Assembly (NCBI GenBank): GCA_938030665.1
Contig: CALHHY010000025.1
Span: 1 to 64,000 of the forward strand
Direction: 5' to 3'
Length of the DNA: 64,000 nt
Source: an uncultured Litoreibacter sp.
Lineage (GTDB): Bacteria > Pseudomonadota > Alphaproteobacteria > Rhodobacterales > Rhodobacteraceae
Below, piece after piece: positions 41,965 through 51,277 of the stretch. Within the stretch, counting starts at the first letter, position 1. Every line of letters begins with the position of its first letter. The notes under the pieces are model-generated. The model did not search any database, was not told where the DNA came from, and saw only the letters and a program-made list of their open reading frames with translations. Made by a program: the position numbers and the translations under genes.

Positions 41965-42003
41965 CTGGGTCAGGTCGGCTCCGCCCGCCGGCCTGAAACC
42001 CAG
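41965..42003. terminator. Long hairpin between convergent GST and ytoQ genes
   Basis: Nested inverted repeat: CTGGGT/ACCCAG outside and CAGGTCGGC/GCCGGCCTG inside, separated by a 2-base bulge, with a 7-base loop. No T-run, so probably a shared transcript-end structure rather than a classical terminator. Confidence 0.6.
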
Positions 42004-42022
42004 CCGAGACGACCAAAGGTGC

Positions 42023-42469
42023 TTACGGCAGCTTACCCGTCAGCACATAGCGCAAGATATCGGCGACCTTTACGGGGTCGTCGATCACAGCCAAGGCGGC
42101 GGCGTCAACCTCCTTCAGCGCGTGTTGGTGGTCGTCGCCATGCACGATTATCAGCGACTTTCCCAATGCAGCGGCGTAGCCTGCATCAAAGGCCGCATTC
42201 CACTGCTTGTACTTCTCGCCAAAGCGCACGACGACCACATCCGCATCGCTGATCCCCTTACGGGTCCGGATTGCGTTGACCATCGCCCCTTTATGGTCAT
42301 GCCAATATTTCTGATCCTCCGCGCCCAGGATCGCCACGCCACAATCGTCAGAGGCCCCGTGGTCGGTCACCGGGGCGTCGAACGCCACGTCGAGCCCTTC
42401 GCAGGCCGTGATGATCTGCTCTCGCCAGTCAGTGTGGATTTCACCTGACAGATAGACTTTCAGCGCCAT
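42023..42469 (-). CDS. YtoQ family protein
   Basis: 148 residues from the ATG at 42469 (GGAGAG upstream). KVYLSGEIHTDWREQI at the start and later DVVVVRFGEKYKQWNAAFDAGYAAALGKSLI (in parts) match YtoQ, a family related to nucleoside 2-deoxyribosyltransferase-like folds. Function is not established. Lies just downstream of pheT on the same strand, a frequent arrangement in Rhodobacteraceae as far as I recall. Confidence 0.85.
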   Translation of the reverse strand: MALKVYLSGEIHTDWREQIITACEGLDVAFDAPVTDHGASDDCGVAILGAEDQKYWHDHKGAMVNAIRTRKGISDADVVVVRFGEKYKQWNAAFDAGYAAALGKSLIIVHGDDHQHALKEVDAAALAVIDDPVKVADILRYVLTGKLP

Positions 42470-42539
42470 TGCAGGCTCTCCTTCTTTGCTGGACTGGCAA
42501 TGTGGCGCCCCCCGACCCGAAGGCAAGCGGCGCCCCGCG

Positions 42540-44936
42540 CTAGCCGCGCAGCACGCCGCCCGTGGCTTTCGAAACCTTGTCGATGATCTTTGCGCCAAGC
42601 GCCTCGATCTCCTGATCGGTCAAGGTCTTCTCAACCGGTTGAATGCGCACCGTGATGGCCAGCGATTTCTTGCCCTCACCAAGGGAGCCGCCAATGAATT
42701 CATCAAAGACCCGAACCCCTTCGATCATCGCCTTATCCGCGCCGGAGGCCGCGTTGACCAGCGTCAGGGCCTCGACCTCCGCATCGACGATAAAGGCAAA
42801 GTCACGCTCCACTGCTTGCAAGTCGCGCAATTCCAACGCGGGCCGTGCAGCGGATTTGACCTTCGGGAAAGGGACCTCTCCCGGCCAAAGCGTGAAGGCC
42901 ATGGCAGGACCTTTGATATCCATCTCGGCCAGCACTTTCGGGTGCAACTCGCCAAATACGCCAAGCACCTTTTTGGGGCCAAGGCAGATCTGGCCGTGAC
43001 GACCGGGATGCCACCACCCCTCGCCGCCTCGCATGATCTGAAACTTGGCCGGGGCACCGACGGCGGCAAGCGCTGCCTCGGCATCGGCTTTGACGTCAAA
43101 TACATCTACCGCGCGGCGGCTGCCATGCACGTCCTTGGGGCCGGTATGGCCCACCAGAATGCCTGCGGCCTGCACATGCTGCTCCCCCGGTTCCCCGCCG
43201 GTGAAGGCGGCACCAACCTCAAACAAGGCCACGTCAGCATAGCCCCGCGCCTGATTACGCGCTGCGGCCTGCAAAAGACCCGGCAGAAGCGAGGGGCGCA
43301 TATGGCTCATCTCGGAACTGATGGGGTTTTCCAGCTGGGACGCGTCCGACCCGCCCCCAAAGAGCGCAGCAGAACCCGCATCAATGAAGGAATAGGTGAC
43401 GCATTCATTATAGCCGAGCGCCGCAATGGTACGCCGCGCCGTCTGTTCCCGCTTTTGCATCGGCGTCAGGATCGGCTTTGGCACGCCCGCCTGCACGCGC
43501 TTCAGGGGCTTGCCCTCCAGCTTGGTCAGCGACGCGATGCGCGCGACTTCCTCGACCAAATCGGCCTCCCCCTGCACGTCGGGTCGCCAGGATGGCACCT
43601 GCGCCATGTCTCCGTCGAGGGTGAAGCCCAAGTCCCGCAGCGTGGCGCGTTGCGTATCCGCCGCGATCTCCATCCCAACCAGCGACTGCACCCGGTCAGT
43701 GTCCAGCTTGTAAGCGCGCGCGTGATCAGGGATTGCGCCCGCCGCCACCACCTCGGACGCCTCGCCGCCGGCATGATCCAGGATCATCTGCGTCGCGTGG
43801 TCCAGCCCTACCGGCGTGAATTCCGGGTCAACGCCGCGCTCAAAACGGTAGCGCGCGTCGGAGTTGATCTTCAGCTTGCGCCCGGTATGGGCAATCTCGA
43901 CCGGGTCCCAATAGGCGCTTTCGACAAAGACATTAACCGTCTCGTCAGAACATCCCGAGGCCGCCCCGCCCATGATTCCGGCAATGCTTTCGACACCGGC
44001 ATCATCGCTGATCAACATCATGCCCGGCGCAAACCCGTATTCCTTGTCATCAAGTGCCACCAGCGTCTCACCGCCCGTGGCGCGATGCACCCGCAGGTCA
44101 CCTTTCACCTTGTCAGCGTCGAAGACGTGCAGCGGGCGGTTGCGGTCATAGGTGAAGAAGTTGGTGACATCGACCAGGAAATTGATTGGCCGCAGCCCGA
44201 TCGCCTTCAACGCGTCCTGCAACAAAGCGGGGGAAGGGCCGTTCTTCACGCCTTTGATCAGACGCCCGTAGAACACGGGGCAGCCGTCCAAAGCATCGTC
44301 GTCGATGCGGACATTGATCCGGCTCTTGAAGCTGCCCTTTATTGGGGCCGTGTCGCGCGGTTTCAGCACCCCAAGGCCGCGGGCGGCCAGGTCGCGCGCA
44401 ATGCCGCGCACGCCAAGCGCGTCGGGACGGTTCGGGGTGATTGCGATCTCGATCATCGTGTCGACCTTGGCGGGGTCATTTTCGGCCAACCAATCGGTGA
44501 AGCTGTCGCCCACCTCGCCCGAAGGCAGTTCGATGATGCCGTCATGCTCGTCGCTCAGCTCCATCTCACGTTCCGAGCACATCATGCCAAAGCTTTCGAT
44601 CCCGCGGATTTTACCAACGCCGATTGTGGTGTCGATGCCGGGCACATAGACGCCGGGTTTTGCCACAACGACGCGGATGCCTTCGCGCGCATTGGGCGCA
44701 CCGCAGATGATCTGGGTTTCGCCCTCGTCGGTCTGAACCTGGCAGACCCGCAGCTTATCAGCATCAGGGTGCTTTTCGGCCTTGTTGACGTAGCCGATGG
44801 TAAAGGCGTTCAGACGCTCCGCCGGGTTACTGACCTCTTCGACCTCAAGGCCAAGGTCGGTCAGGGCATATGTGATCTCGTCAACAGTGGCGTCGGTCTC
44901 AAGATGATCCTTGAGCCAGGAGAGCGTGAACTTCAT
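42540..44936 (-). CDS. pheT: Phenylalanine--tRNA ligase beta subunit
   Basis: 798 residues. N-terminal tRNA-binding OB domain (ERLNAFTIGYVNKAEKHPDADKLRVCQV in parts), B3/B4 editing domain (VDVTNFFTYDRNRPLHVFDADKVKG in parts), B5, and a C-terminal anticodon-binding domain (DQEIEALGAKIIDKVSK). Pairs with PheS to form the alpha2beta2 enzyme. It is separated from pheS by about 1.1 kb holding two opposite-strand genes. Confidence 0.98.
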   Translation of the reverse strand: MKFTLSWLKDHLETDATVDEITYALTDLGLEVEEVSNPAERLNAFTIGYVNKAEKHPDADKLRVCQVQTDEGETQIICGAPNAREGIRVVVAKPGVYVPGIDTTIGVGKIRGIESFGMMCSEREMELSDEHDGIIELPSGEVGDSFTDWLAENDPAKVDTMIEIAITPNRPDALGVRGIARDLAARGLGVLKPRDTAPIKGSFKSRINVRIDDDALDGCPVFYGRLIKGVKNGPSPALLQDALKAIGLRPINFLVDVTNFFTYDRNRPLHVFDADKVKGDLRVHRATGGETLVALDDKEYGFAPGMMLISDDAGVESIAGIMGGAASGCSDETVNVFVESAYWDPVEIAHTGRKLKINSDARYRFERGVDPEFTPVGLDHATQMILDHAGGEASEVVAAGAIPDHARAYKLDTDRVQSLVGMEIAADTQRATLRDLGFTLDGDMAQVPSWRPDVQGEADLVEEVARIASLTKLEGKPLKRVQAGVPKPILTPMQKREQTARRTIAALGYNECVTYSFIDAGSAALFGGGSDASQLENPISSEMSHMRPSLLPGLLQAAARNQARGYADVALFEVGAAFTGGEPGEQHVQAAGILVGHTGPKDVHGSRRAVDVFDVKADAEAALAAVGAPAKFQIMRGGEGWWHPGRHGQICLGPKKVLGVFGELHPKVLAEMDIKGPAMAFTLWPGEVPFPKVKSAARPALELRDLQAVERDFAFIVDAEVEALTLVNAASGADKAMIEGVRVFDEFIGGSLGEGKKSLAITVRIQPVEKTLTDQEIEALGAKIIDKVSKATGGVLRG

Positions 44937-45123
44937 CGGTTTGCCTTAATTCAGCAGGTGTCGGGTCACCGCGAGGCGTAACCCATCATCGCCTTAGATA
45001 AAAGGGGTGAGGGCCGCCTCCAGGCGTTAACCAAGTGTTAACAACGCCTTATTCATGCCACATTTCGGAACGATTAAGGCAGAAGTACGACGTTTGTAAG
45101 TGATTCCTGAGTTCGAGGTTACA

Positions 45124-45327
45124 ATGCCACTCTTCCTAGTAAACATCATCACCGCCGTGTTCCGGCCATCCCTGACCGCCGTCTGGGTCATGTTGGCCAT
45201 GGCCGTTCTTATGTTCGACTTTGGTGGGCAAGCTGACAACATACAGTTCACCAGCGCGAAATCCTTCAGCTGCAGCGGTCTTTTCGAGGCCGTTTGTGGC
45301 GGGATGAACCGCGGCTTCCTGAATTAA
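45124..45327 (+). CDS. Small putative membrane protein
   Basis: 67 residues from the ATG at 45124 with GAGG 6 bases before it. A hydrophobic helix (about residues 5-35, LVNIITAVFRPSLTAVWVMLA) precedes a short tail with two Cys (FSCSGLFEAVC). No family recognised. It is the first gene of a two-gene plus-strand insertion between pheS and pheT; a hairpin follows it. Confidence 0.5.
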   Translation: MPLFLVNIITAVFRPSLTAVWVMLAMAVLMFDFGGQADNIQFTSAKSFSCSGLFEAVCGGMNRGFLN

Positions 45328-45352
45328 CCCAACCTTCTTGTTGACGGTTTAG

Positions 45353-45383
45353 ACCCTTTCAGAACGTATCATTCTGAGAGGGT
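45353..45383 (+). terminator. Stem-loop just upstream of the sulfotransferase gene
   Basis: ACCCTTTCAGAA / TTCTGAGAGGGT, 12 pairs including one G-T, 7-base loop. It ends 6 bases before the ATG at 45390, overlapping the place where a ribosome binding site should be (GAGAGGG), so it could end the upstream transcript or control translation of the sulfotransferase. Confidence 0.55.
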
Positions 45384-45389
45384 GCGCCG

Positions 45390-46067
45390 ATGGCCTTGCC
45401 GCCGCTCTGCCTGCTTCATATCGGCAAAACAGGCGGGACATATTTGCGGACCGTGCTGCGCCACAACCGATCTCACTGGTCGCGGCCGATTCAGGTGCTG
45501 CGCCACCGGGCGACCCTTGCCAGCACGGCAGAAAGCTATGGGGACACGCGACAGATCGCGTTCACCTTCCGCAACCCGTCTGCCCGGTTCGTCTCGGCCT
45601 TCTACTCCCGCCAGCGGCAGGGCCGCCCGACTTTCCAACACGGCTGGAGCGCGGAGGAAGCCGCTACCTTCCTGTGGTTCGAGACGGCGGAGGAACTGGC
45701 GCTGGCCCTCACGTCCTCGCAGCCGCGCCGCCAATCCGCAGCGCTATTTGCCATGAGCGCCATCACCCATCTCAGGCGGAACACGGCGTTCTACCTGCAT
45801 GGCCGTCAGCAATTACGGCTCAACCGTGGGCAAATCATCATGTGCGTCGATACGGTGGAGTTGGACGCCCGGCTTCCCGCCGTTATGGCGCGGCTCGGCG
45901 TGTCGGAATTCACAATCCCAAGCGATCCCAAGCGCCACGCCTCACCCGTCCCCCTGCCCCCGTTGTCGCAAGCCGCCGAAGACGCGCTGCGCCAGCATTG
46001 GGCCGGGGAGTACCAGCTTTACGACACCTGTCGCCAGATCGCTGGCCAGTTGGGCCTTAGCGGCTAA
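45390..46067 (+). CDS. Sulfotransferase family protein
   Basis: 225 residues. The PAPS 5'-phosphosulfate loop [10 protein letters not shown] is at residues 10-19 and the 3'-phosphate motif [14 protein letters not shown] at 61-74, as in Sulfotransfer_2/heparan-type sulfotransferases. No membrane segment, so cytoplasmic; it probably sulfates a cell-surface glycan or small metabolite. Its end overlaps the pheS end by 11 bases on the opposite strand. Base use resembles the neighbours. Confidence 0.85.
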   Translation: MALPPLCLLHIGKTGGTYLRTVLRHNRSHWSRPIQVLRHRATLASTAESYGDTRQIAFTFRNPSARFVSAFYSRQRQGRPTFQHGWSAEEAATFLWFETAEELALALTSSQPRRQSAALFAMSAITHLRRNTAFYLHGRQQLRLNRGQIIMCVDTVELDARLPAVMARLGVSEFTIPSDPKRHASPVPLPPLSQAAEDALRQHWAGEYQLYDTCRQIAGQLGLSG

Positions 46068-47130
46068 GCCCAGCTGCCAGATCTGGCTGATCCAGCGCGG
46101 CAAAGCCGTAATGGCGCAGCCAGCGCAGGTCACTGTCAAAGAAGGCGCGCAGATCCGGGATGCCGTATTTCAGCATGGCAATCCGGTCGATCCCCATCCC
46201 GAAGGCAAAGCCCTGCCATTCAGCCGGATCAATGCCGCCTGCCTCCAGCACTTTCGGATGCACCATGCCGGAACCGAGGATCTCCAACCAGTCATCGCCC
46301 TCGCCCACTTTCAGCTGCCCATTTTCCCATGAACAGCGAATGTCGACCTCCGCCGATGGCTCCGTGAAGGGGAAATGGGAGGCGCGGAAGCGCAGCTCAA
46401 CCCCGTCCACCTCGAAAAAGGATTTCACGAATTCCTCCAACACCCATTTCAAGTTCGCCATGGAGATATCTTTGTCGATAGCCAGGCCCTCGACCTGGTG
46501 GAACATGGGTGTGTGTGTCTGGTCGTAATCCGCGCGGTAGACGCGTCCCGGACAGATCACCCTGATCGGCGCGCCATGCTCCAGCATCGACCGGATCTGA
46601 ACGGGCGACGTATGGGTGCGCAGCACATGCGGCGGGCGGTTATCGCCGGCCTCACGGTGCATATAGAACGTGTCCATCTCGCCCCGCGCGGGGTGGTGGC
46701 TGGGGATGTTGAGCGCGTCAAAGTTGTGCCAGTCATCCTCCACCTGCGGGCCTTCCGCGACGGAGAAACCCAGATCCGCAAAGATCGCCGAGACCTCCTG
46801 TGTGACTTGGCTAATGGGGTGGATCGTGCCCGCAGGGCGACCCCGCGACGGCAAGGTCACGTCCAGCCATTCGGTCCGCAACCGTTCGTCCAGGGCCGCG
46901 TCGGCGAGTCCCGCCTTCTTGGCGGCGATGGCCGCGTTGACCTCGTCTTTCAGCGCGTTAAGGGCGGGGCCTGCGACCTGCCGTTCCTCCGGGGTCATCT
47001 TGCCGAGCTCGCGCATCTTCAAGCTGATCTCGCCCTTTTTGCCAACAGCGGCCACGCGGATCGCCTCCAGCGCGGCCTCATCGGCGGCGTTGGCGATTTG
47101 GCCAAGATATTTCGCTTTCAGATCGTCCAT
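46057..47130 (-). CDS. pheS: Phenylalanine--tRNA ligase alpha subunit
   Basis: 357 residues from the ATG at 47130 (GGAG upstream). N-terminal coiled coil, then class II catalytic core with [32 protein letters not shown], the motif 2 loop [26 protein letters not shown] (in parts) and motif 3 [14 protein letters not shown]. Downstream of rpmI-rplT on the same strand, the ancestral translation-gene order. Confidence 0.98.
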   Translation of the reverse strand: MDDLKAKYLGQIANAADEAALEAIRVAAVGKKGEISLKMRELGKMTPEERQVAGPALNALKDEVNAAIAAKKAGLADAALDERLRTEWLDVTLPSRGRPAGTIHPISQVTQEVSAIFADLGFSVAEGPQVEDDWHNFDALNIPSHHPARGEMDTFYMHREAGDNRPPHVLRTHTSPVQIRSMLEHGAPIRVICPGRVYRADYDQTHTPMFHQVEGLAIDKDISMANLKWVLEEFVKSFFEVDGVELRFRASHFPFTEPSAEVDIRCSWENGQLKVGEGDDWLEILGSGMVHPKVLEAGGIDPAEWQGFAFGMGIDRIAMLKYGIPDLRAFFDSDLRWLRHYGFAALDQPDLAAGLSR

Positions 47131-47590
47131 AAGGGGCTCCAACCAAGGTTGCAGCGGTAGCTACAGCCGCCCGCCCGCAAGTGCAAGAGACCCGGCAGGG
47201 TCGGAAATTGAATGTCCGGGGACCCACGCCTGGACTCGCGGAATCAAAGGGATGAAAATGGGACTTTTGGGAATATTGAGTCTTTTCAAAGGGTCAGCAG
47301 AATTGTGAGTCTTCGCCGCCACGTTCAGCGGAAAACACAAGATGATCAGAAGTTTGGCGTTCCGACCACAAGCTGTGGCGGGTAGACATAGTATCATTCT
47401 CTCGGCGTTCGCTAGCACGATCCGTTACGGACAAGGGACACTGAAATAAGGTGGCGCAGACCATCGAGCAGCTGCGCAGACAGCACGGGCGGAAGAGGCT
47501 GCAAAAGCCCAGACCGGAACTGATATCGGCCCTACGCGGAAGCGGGAACTTAGTCCGCCGCGCAGACCGAGCCAACGGCGCAGAAACTGA
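47131..47590. other. Gene-free stretch upstream of pheS ending at a strong terminator
   Basis: No convincing protein-coding gene. An 18-codon frame at 47252-47308 (MKMGLLGILSLFKGSAEL) and a GTG frame from 47451 that runs through the terminator are unconvincing. Because a strong plus-strand terminator closes this stretch and no gene is seen in front of it, a small RNA of up to about 150-200 bases ending at 47621 is possible. Confidence 0.4.
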
Positions 47591-47621
47591 AAAGGCCGCT
47601 CAACAGGGAGCGGCCTTTTTT
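47591..47621 (+). terminator. Strong intrinsic terminator with no obvious upstream gene
   Basis: AAAGGCCGCTC / GAGCGGCCTTT, an 11-bp perfect stem with a 6-base loop, followed by T residues to 47621. Classical rho-independent terminator reading rightwards. Confidence 0.88.
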
Positions 47622-47723
47622 GTCGTTGGACCGCGACGCGCGCTGCTGTTTCAAACACATTGTTCCGGGCCGTCTGCTTCCATACAGTCGGATTATTGAA
47701 TTTTCACAAATTTAAAGGTCATC

Positions 47724-48557
47724 ATGAGCTACTTTGAAAAGGCACCGCCACCCCGCTCTGTAGCTTCACCTAGAAGCCAAGCGATAGGACGCGATTGTGC
47801 CGCGCAGCTAAGTTCCGCAGCCAGATCGCATCAAACTCTGCAACAGAAGGCCGATCAAAGCATGGCAGTGCAACGCTTGCGGGGTATGTTCGCCAAAAAC
47901 ACCAAGCGTGCCGCCCGGTCCGCACCGGTTGATCAGAAAAACGTGGAGTCCGCCGCCGCACCGCTGCAAGCCGCGTTCAGCCAGCCCGCGAAGAATAATT
48001 TCAGGGCGGCCCGCGACATCCTTCAGACAGCATATGACAACTACAGACAATTTGACCAACAACTTGACGGGAACCGGGGAGCCTGGGGTTTTTCCCATAA
48101 CACCTGGAACGGCTTGCGCGCCAATACAGAGCTAAAATCAAATCAGATACGCGGTCAGGGGACAGCCGGGGCGCTGGAGTCGCTATCTTGGGGCGTGAAC
48201 GCAAGCCACACGGTGACGGGCCCGGGTGGCGGCGCGGGGATCGACCTTCGGCATTTCAGCTCCGCCGGCATGGGAGCGGCCCGAATGGATCTCGAAGTGA
48301 AACATGCCAATTCATGGGCTAGTGTGAAAGCCGCCATCAACAGCGCGATTCATGCGCATGGCCGCAACCAGACCATCAAAATATATGTCACTAATGCCGG
48401 CCAGATCCCCGACATTGGAGAGAATTGGGTCGATCATGGCGTCGCGCGCAGGATATACTCTCACCATTCGGTCGAAGAAGAAAATATGGCGACCGTCAAG
48501 TTCTATACTGACACAGACGGTATATTTCGGCGGGAACGGAGAGTAGGTTGGCCCTAG
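47724..48557 (+). CDS. Putative effector-like protein with eCIS-cargo-like N-terminus
   Basis: 277 residues. No signal peptide. Residues 36-55, HQTLQQKADQSMAVQRLRGM, match the LQ..AD.S..V..L...M pattern repeated at the start of proteins carried by extracellular contractile injection systems and DUF4157 proteins. A basic Ala-rich linker (60-95) follows, then a C-terminal part (about 110-277) with WGFSHNTWNG, ESLSWGVNASHTVTGPGGG, MDLEVKHANSWASVK and IKIYVTNAGQIPDIG, of unknown fold. It is less G/C-rich than its neighbours and is inserted on the opposite strand between rplT and pheS. No injection-system genes are nearby. Coding status is good; function is inference. Confidence 0.65.
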   Translation: MSYFEKAPPPRSVASPRSQAIGRDCAAQLSSAARSHQTLQQKADQSMAVQRLRGMFAKNTKRAARSAPVDQKNVESAAAPLQAAFSQPAKNNFRAARDILQTAYDNYRQFDQQLDGNRGAWGFSHNTWNGLRANTELKSNQIRGQGTAGALESLSWGVNASHTVTGPGGGAGIDLRHFSSAGMGAARMDLEVKHANSWASVKAAINSAIHAHGRNQTIKIYVTNAGQIPDIGENWVDHGVARRIYSHHSVEEENMATVKFYTDTDGIFRRERRVGWP

Positions 48558-48630
48558 GTGCCGTCCAGGCGCGTCAAAATAGGCGACCGCCTTTGGGTTG
48601 GCTTTTCCTCGCCGTGGGTTGACCTTTCAA

Positions 48631-48659
48631 CAAAAAAAGCCCCGCTTTCGCAGGGCCTT
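48631..48659 (-). terminator. Terminator of the rpmI-rplT operon
   Basis: Read on the minus strand: AGGCCCTGC / GCGGGGCTT stem (with two wobble pairs), GAAA tetraloop, then a run of T. It lies 35 bases past the rplT stop. Confidence 0.8.
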
Positions 48660-48693
48660 TCTAACTCGATGCGCCTAGGCCTACGTTAAGACC

Positions 48694-49059
48694 TTAGGCG
48701 GCCAGCGCAGCTTTGGCCTTTTCAACGACAGCAGCAAAGGCCGCCGGTTCGTTAACGGCCAGATCAGCCAAAACCTTGCGGTCGACCTCGATGCCAGCCA
48801 AGGACAGACCATTGATGAAACGCGAATAGGTCATCGTCTCATCAATCGCGCGGCAGCCAGCATTGATCCGCTGGATCCACAACGCGCGGAAGTTGCGCTT
48901 GCGGGCCTTGCGGTCGCGGGTGGCGTATTGGTTGGCCTTGTCGACGGCCTGACGGGCGACCTTGAAGGTGTTTTTGCGACGGCCCTGGTAGCCCTTGGCG
49001 GCCTTGATGACCTTCTTGTGGCGTGCGTGTGTCGTGACGCCGGATGTAACTCTTGCCAT
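48694..49059 (-). CDS. rplT: 50S ribosomal protein L20
   Basis: 121 residues. [30 protein letters not shown] is the conserved basic N-terminal extension (given here in part as [18 protein letters not shown]), and [21 protein letters not shown] follows. An essential early assembly protein of the large subunit. 12 bases downstream of rpmI. Confidence 0.98.
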   Translation of the reverse strand: MARVTSGVTTHARHKKVIKAAKGYQGRRKNTFKVARQAVDKANQYATRDRKARKRNFRALWIQRINAGCRAIDETMTYSRFINGLSLAGIEVDRKVLADLAVNEPAAFAAVVEKAKAALAA

Positions 49060-49071
49060 GTCTGTCTCTCC

Positions 49072-49272
49072 TCAGCGCGCGTAGGGCATGTATTTTTTCA
49101 CGATGTTCTCATCTGCCTTGCAGAGGATCGTCGTGCCGCGCGCGGTGCGGATAAACTTGGTGGACCGCTTGATCATGCCGTGGCGCTTGCCTGCCTGACC
49201 AGCTTTGACGCGGCCAGAGGCCGTCATCTTGAAGCGCTTCTTGGCGCCCGATTTCGTCTTCATCTTCGGCAT
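49072..49272 (-). CDS. rpmI: 50S ribosomal protein L35
   Basis: 66 residues from the ATG at 49272 (GGAGATGG upstream). [20 protein letters not shown] and [10 protein letters not shown] are invariant L35 features. Forms the rpmI-rplT pair; infC is not adjacent. Confidence 0.98.
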   Translation of the reverse strand: MPKMKTKSGAKKRFKMTASGRVKAGQAGKRHGMIKRSTKFIRTARGTTILCKADENIVKKYMPYAR

Positions 49273-49424
49273 TTCCATCTCCTCAGTCATGAGTGGTAAA
49301 AGCGCGACTCGGCATGCCATACCGGCCGGTCCCGCTTGGATCGAGCACGCCTTCTACGGCGCTTTGCCACATGACGCAAGCCCTTTGGCAGCATGGCGCG
49401 AGAGGCGATGCGGCCAAAGGCCAC

Positions 49425-49655
49425 CTAAAGGAAGCCGGCCACCACCCGCGTGACAATGTCGGGGATCTCGTCAATCGAGATACCGCCGGGTGTGTTGTAT
49501 ACGGCGTAGATGATCAGGCCCCCTGACACGACGACTGCGACAGCTGCCGCACGGGGCGGGTTGCCGTCGACCAGTGCCGAGAAGATGCCCGGTATCGCCA
49601 TGACCCCGACCACCAGTCCGAGCACAAAGATGAGTTCCTGCGTGATCACAGCCAA
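49425..49655 (-). CDS. Small conserved two-helix membrane protein
   Basis: 76 residues. Two hydrophobic helices (about 6-30 and 36-55) separated by DGNPPRAAAVA, and a polar end GGISIDEIPDIVTRVVAGF. Located between pyk and rpmI on the same strand; small proteins like this follow pyk in other Rhodobacteraceae. Function unknown. Confidence 0.7.
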   Translation of the reverse strand: MAVITQELIFVLGLVVGVMAIPGIFSALVDGNPPRAAAVAVVVSGGLIIYAVYNTPGGISIDEIPDIVTRVVAGFL

Positions 49656-49685
49656 ACCTCCGCCAATTCTGCCGGTGACGTGATC

Positions 49686-51134
49686 CTATTCGGGGTCAGC
49701 AGCGAAAATCAATCGTTCTTCCACCGGTGCCACGCGCAAGATATTTGTGGTGCCCGGTTGGTTGAACGGCACCCCGGCGGTGACGACGATCTGGTCTTTC
49801 TCCGTCGCGAAATTGTACTCACGCGCCGCCCGCGCCGCGGCGACGACAGCCATCTTGAACCGCTCGACCGAGCTGGTCATGACACAATGCGTCCCCCAGC
49901 TAAGGCAAAGCCGCCGGGCGGTACCCATCAGCGTGGTCAACGCGATGACCGGGACATGCGGCCGCTCCCGCGAGACCAGCAAAGCTGTCGTGCCCGACTG
50001 CGAAAAACAACAGATCGCCTTGATATCGGTGGTCTCGGCGATCTCGCGCGCAGCCACAACGATACCGTCGGCGATCGTGTTCTTGGTCCCACCCCGCTGA
50101 GCGGCGATGATGTCGCGGTAATTGCTGTCGCTCTCCACCTCTATGGCCACGTTGTTCATCGTGGTCACGGCCTCAATCGGGAAGGAGCCTGCAGCGCTTT
50201 CCGCGCTGAGCATGATGGCGTCTGTGCCCTCGTAGATCGCGGTCGCTACGTCGGAGACCTCCGCACGGGTCGGCATCGGGCTGTCGATCATGCTTTCCAG
50301 CATCTGAGTGGCCACGATCACCGGCTTGGCCACCTCACGGCATTTACGCACCAGACGTTTCTGGATCGGCGGAACGTTCTGCACAGGTAGCTCGACCCCG
50401 AGGTCGCCCCGTGCCACCATGATCCCGTCAGAGACGGCAAGGATGTCGTCAAACGCCTTCACCGCTGCGGGTTTCTCGATCTTGGACAGGATCGCTGCGC
50501 GCCCTCCCGCAAGCTCCCGCGCCTCGGCCACGTCAGCCGGGCGTTGCACGAAGGACAGCGCCAGCCAGTCGACACCCAGTTGGCACACGAATTCCAGATC
50601 CTTGCGGTCTTTCTCGGACAGGGCCGCCAGCGGCAGAACGACATCCGGCACATTCACGCCTTTGCGGTTCGAAATCTCCCCGCCCACGGTCACCTCGCAA
50701 TCCGCGAAATCTGCGCCGCATTCCTTCACCTTCAGGCGGATCTTGCCGTCATTGACCAGCAGGCTGGCGCCCGGCTCCAGCGCGTCAAAAATTTCCTTAT
50801 GCGGGAGCTGCACGCGGGTTGCGTCACCCGGCGCGTCGTCAAGGTCCAGGCGGAACGGGGCGCCGACCTCAAGGATATGGCCGTCATCATTGGCAAACTG
50901 CCCGACCCGCAGCTTAGGGCCTTGAAGGTCAGCCAGAATAGCAATCGGGCGGCCAGTGTCTTTTTCGATCTGGCGGATGATTTCGTGGCGGACGCGAATC
51001 TCGCTATGGTCACCGTGGCTCATGTTCAGGCGGAACACGTCAGCTCCAGCCTCAAACAGGGCGCGGATCATCTCGTAATCGTTGGATGCGGGACCCAGGG
51101 TAGCAACAATTTTCACCTTGCGGAGGCGTCTCAT
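49686..51134 (-). CDS. pyk: Pyruvate kinase
   Basis: 482 residues from the ATG at 51134 (GGAAG box upstream); the open frame extends 76 codons further without family similarity. Converts phosphoenolpyruvate and ADP to pyruvate and ATP. RKVKIVATLGPAS, LADLQGPKLRVG, SKIEKPAAVKAFDDIL and MVARGDLGVELP, KPVIVATQMLESM are present. The fold and metal/K+ residues look complete. Confidence 0.97.
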   Translation of the reverse strand: MRRLRKVKIVATLGPASNDYEMIRALFEAGADVFRLNMSHGDHSEIRVRHEIIRQIEKDTGRPIAILADLQGPKLRVGQFANDDGHILEVGAPFRLDLDDAPGDATRVQLPHKEIFDALEPGASLLVNDGKIRLKVKECGADFADCEVTVGGEISNRKGVNVPDVVLPLAALSEKDRKDLEFVCQLGVDWLALSFVQRPADVAEARELAGGRAAILSKIEKPAAVKAFDDILAVSDGIMVARGDLGVELPVQNVPPIQKRLVRKCREVAKPVIVATQMLESMIDSPMPTRAEVSDVATAIYEGTDAIMLSAESAAGSFPIEAVTTMNNVAIEVESDSNYRDIIAAQRGGTKNTIADGIVVAAREIAETTDIKAICCFSQSGTTALLVSRERPHVPVIALTTLMGTARRLCLSWGTHCVMTSSVERFKMAVVAAARAAREYNFATEKDQIVVTAGVPFNQPGTTNILRVAPVEERLIFAADPE

Positions 51135-51277
51135 CGGGCGTCTTCCTTCATATAATCTGCGATTTTCAGTCTTGGGCCGGGGCCACGTATGGCGCATCCG
51201 CCCCTTGATCGCAACTGGCCCTTTCCTTCCCTGCCCCCTAAACAGAAAACCGGCTGACACCACCCTTGAGAGGCGCG

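Noticed and set aside
42486-44981. Very long open frame on the plus strand opposite pheT
   Set aside because: It is the complement of the conserved pheT gene in a G/C-rich region; no family features and no ribosome binding site.
47252-47308. 18-codon frame MKMGLLGILSLFKGSAEL
   Set aside because: Too short to judge by eye; no proper spacing of a ribosome binding site, so kept only as a note.
47451-47699. GTG-started frame of 82 codons
   Set aside because: It runs through a strong terminator and has no recognisable sequence or ribosome binding site.
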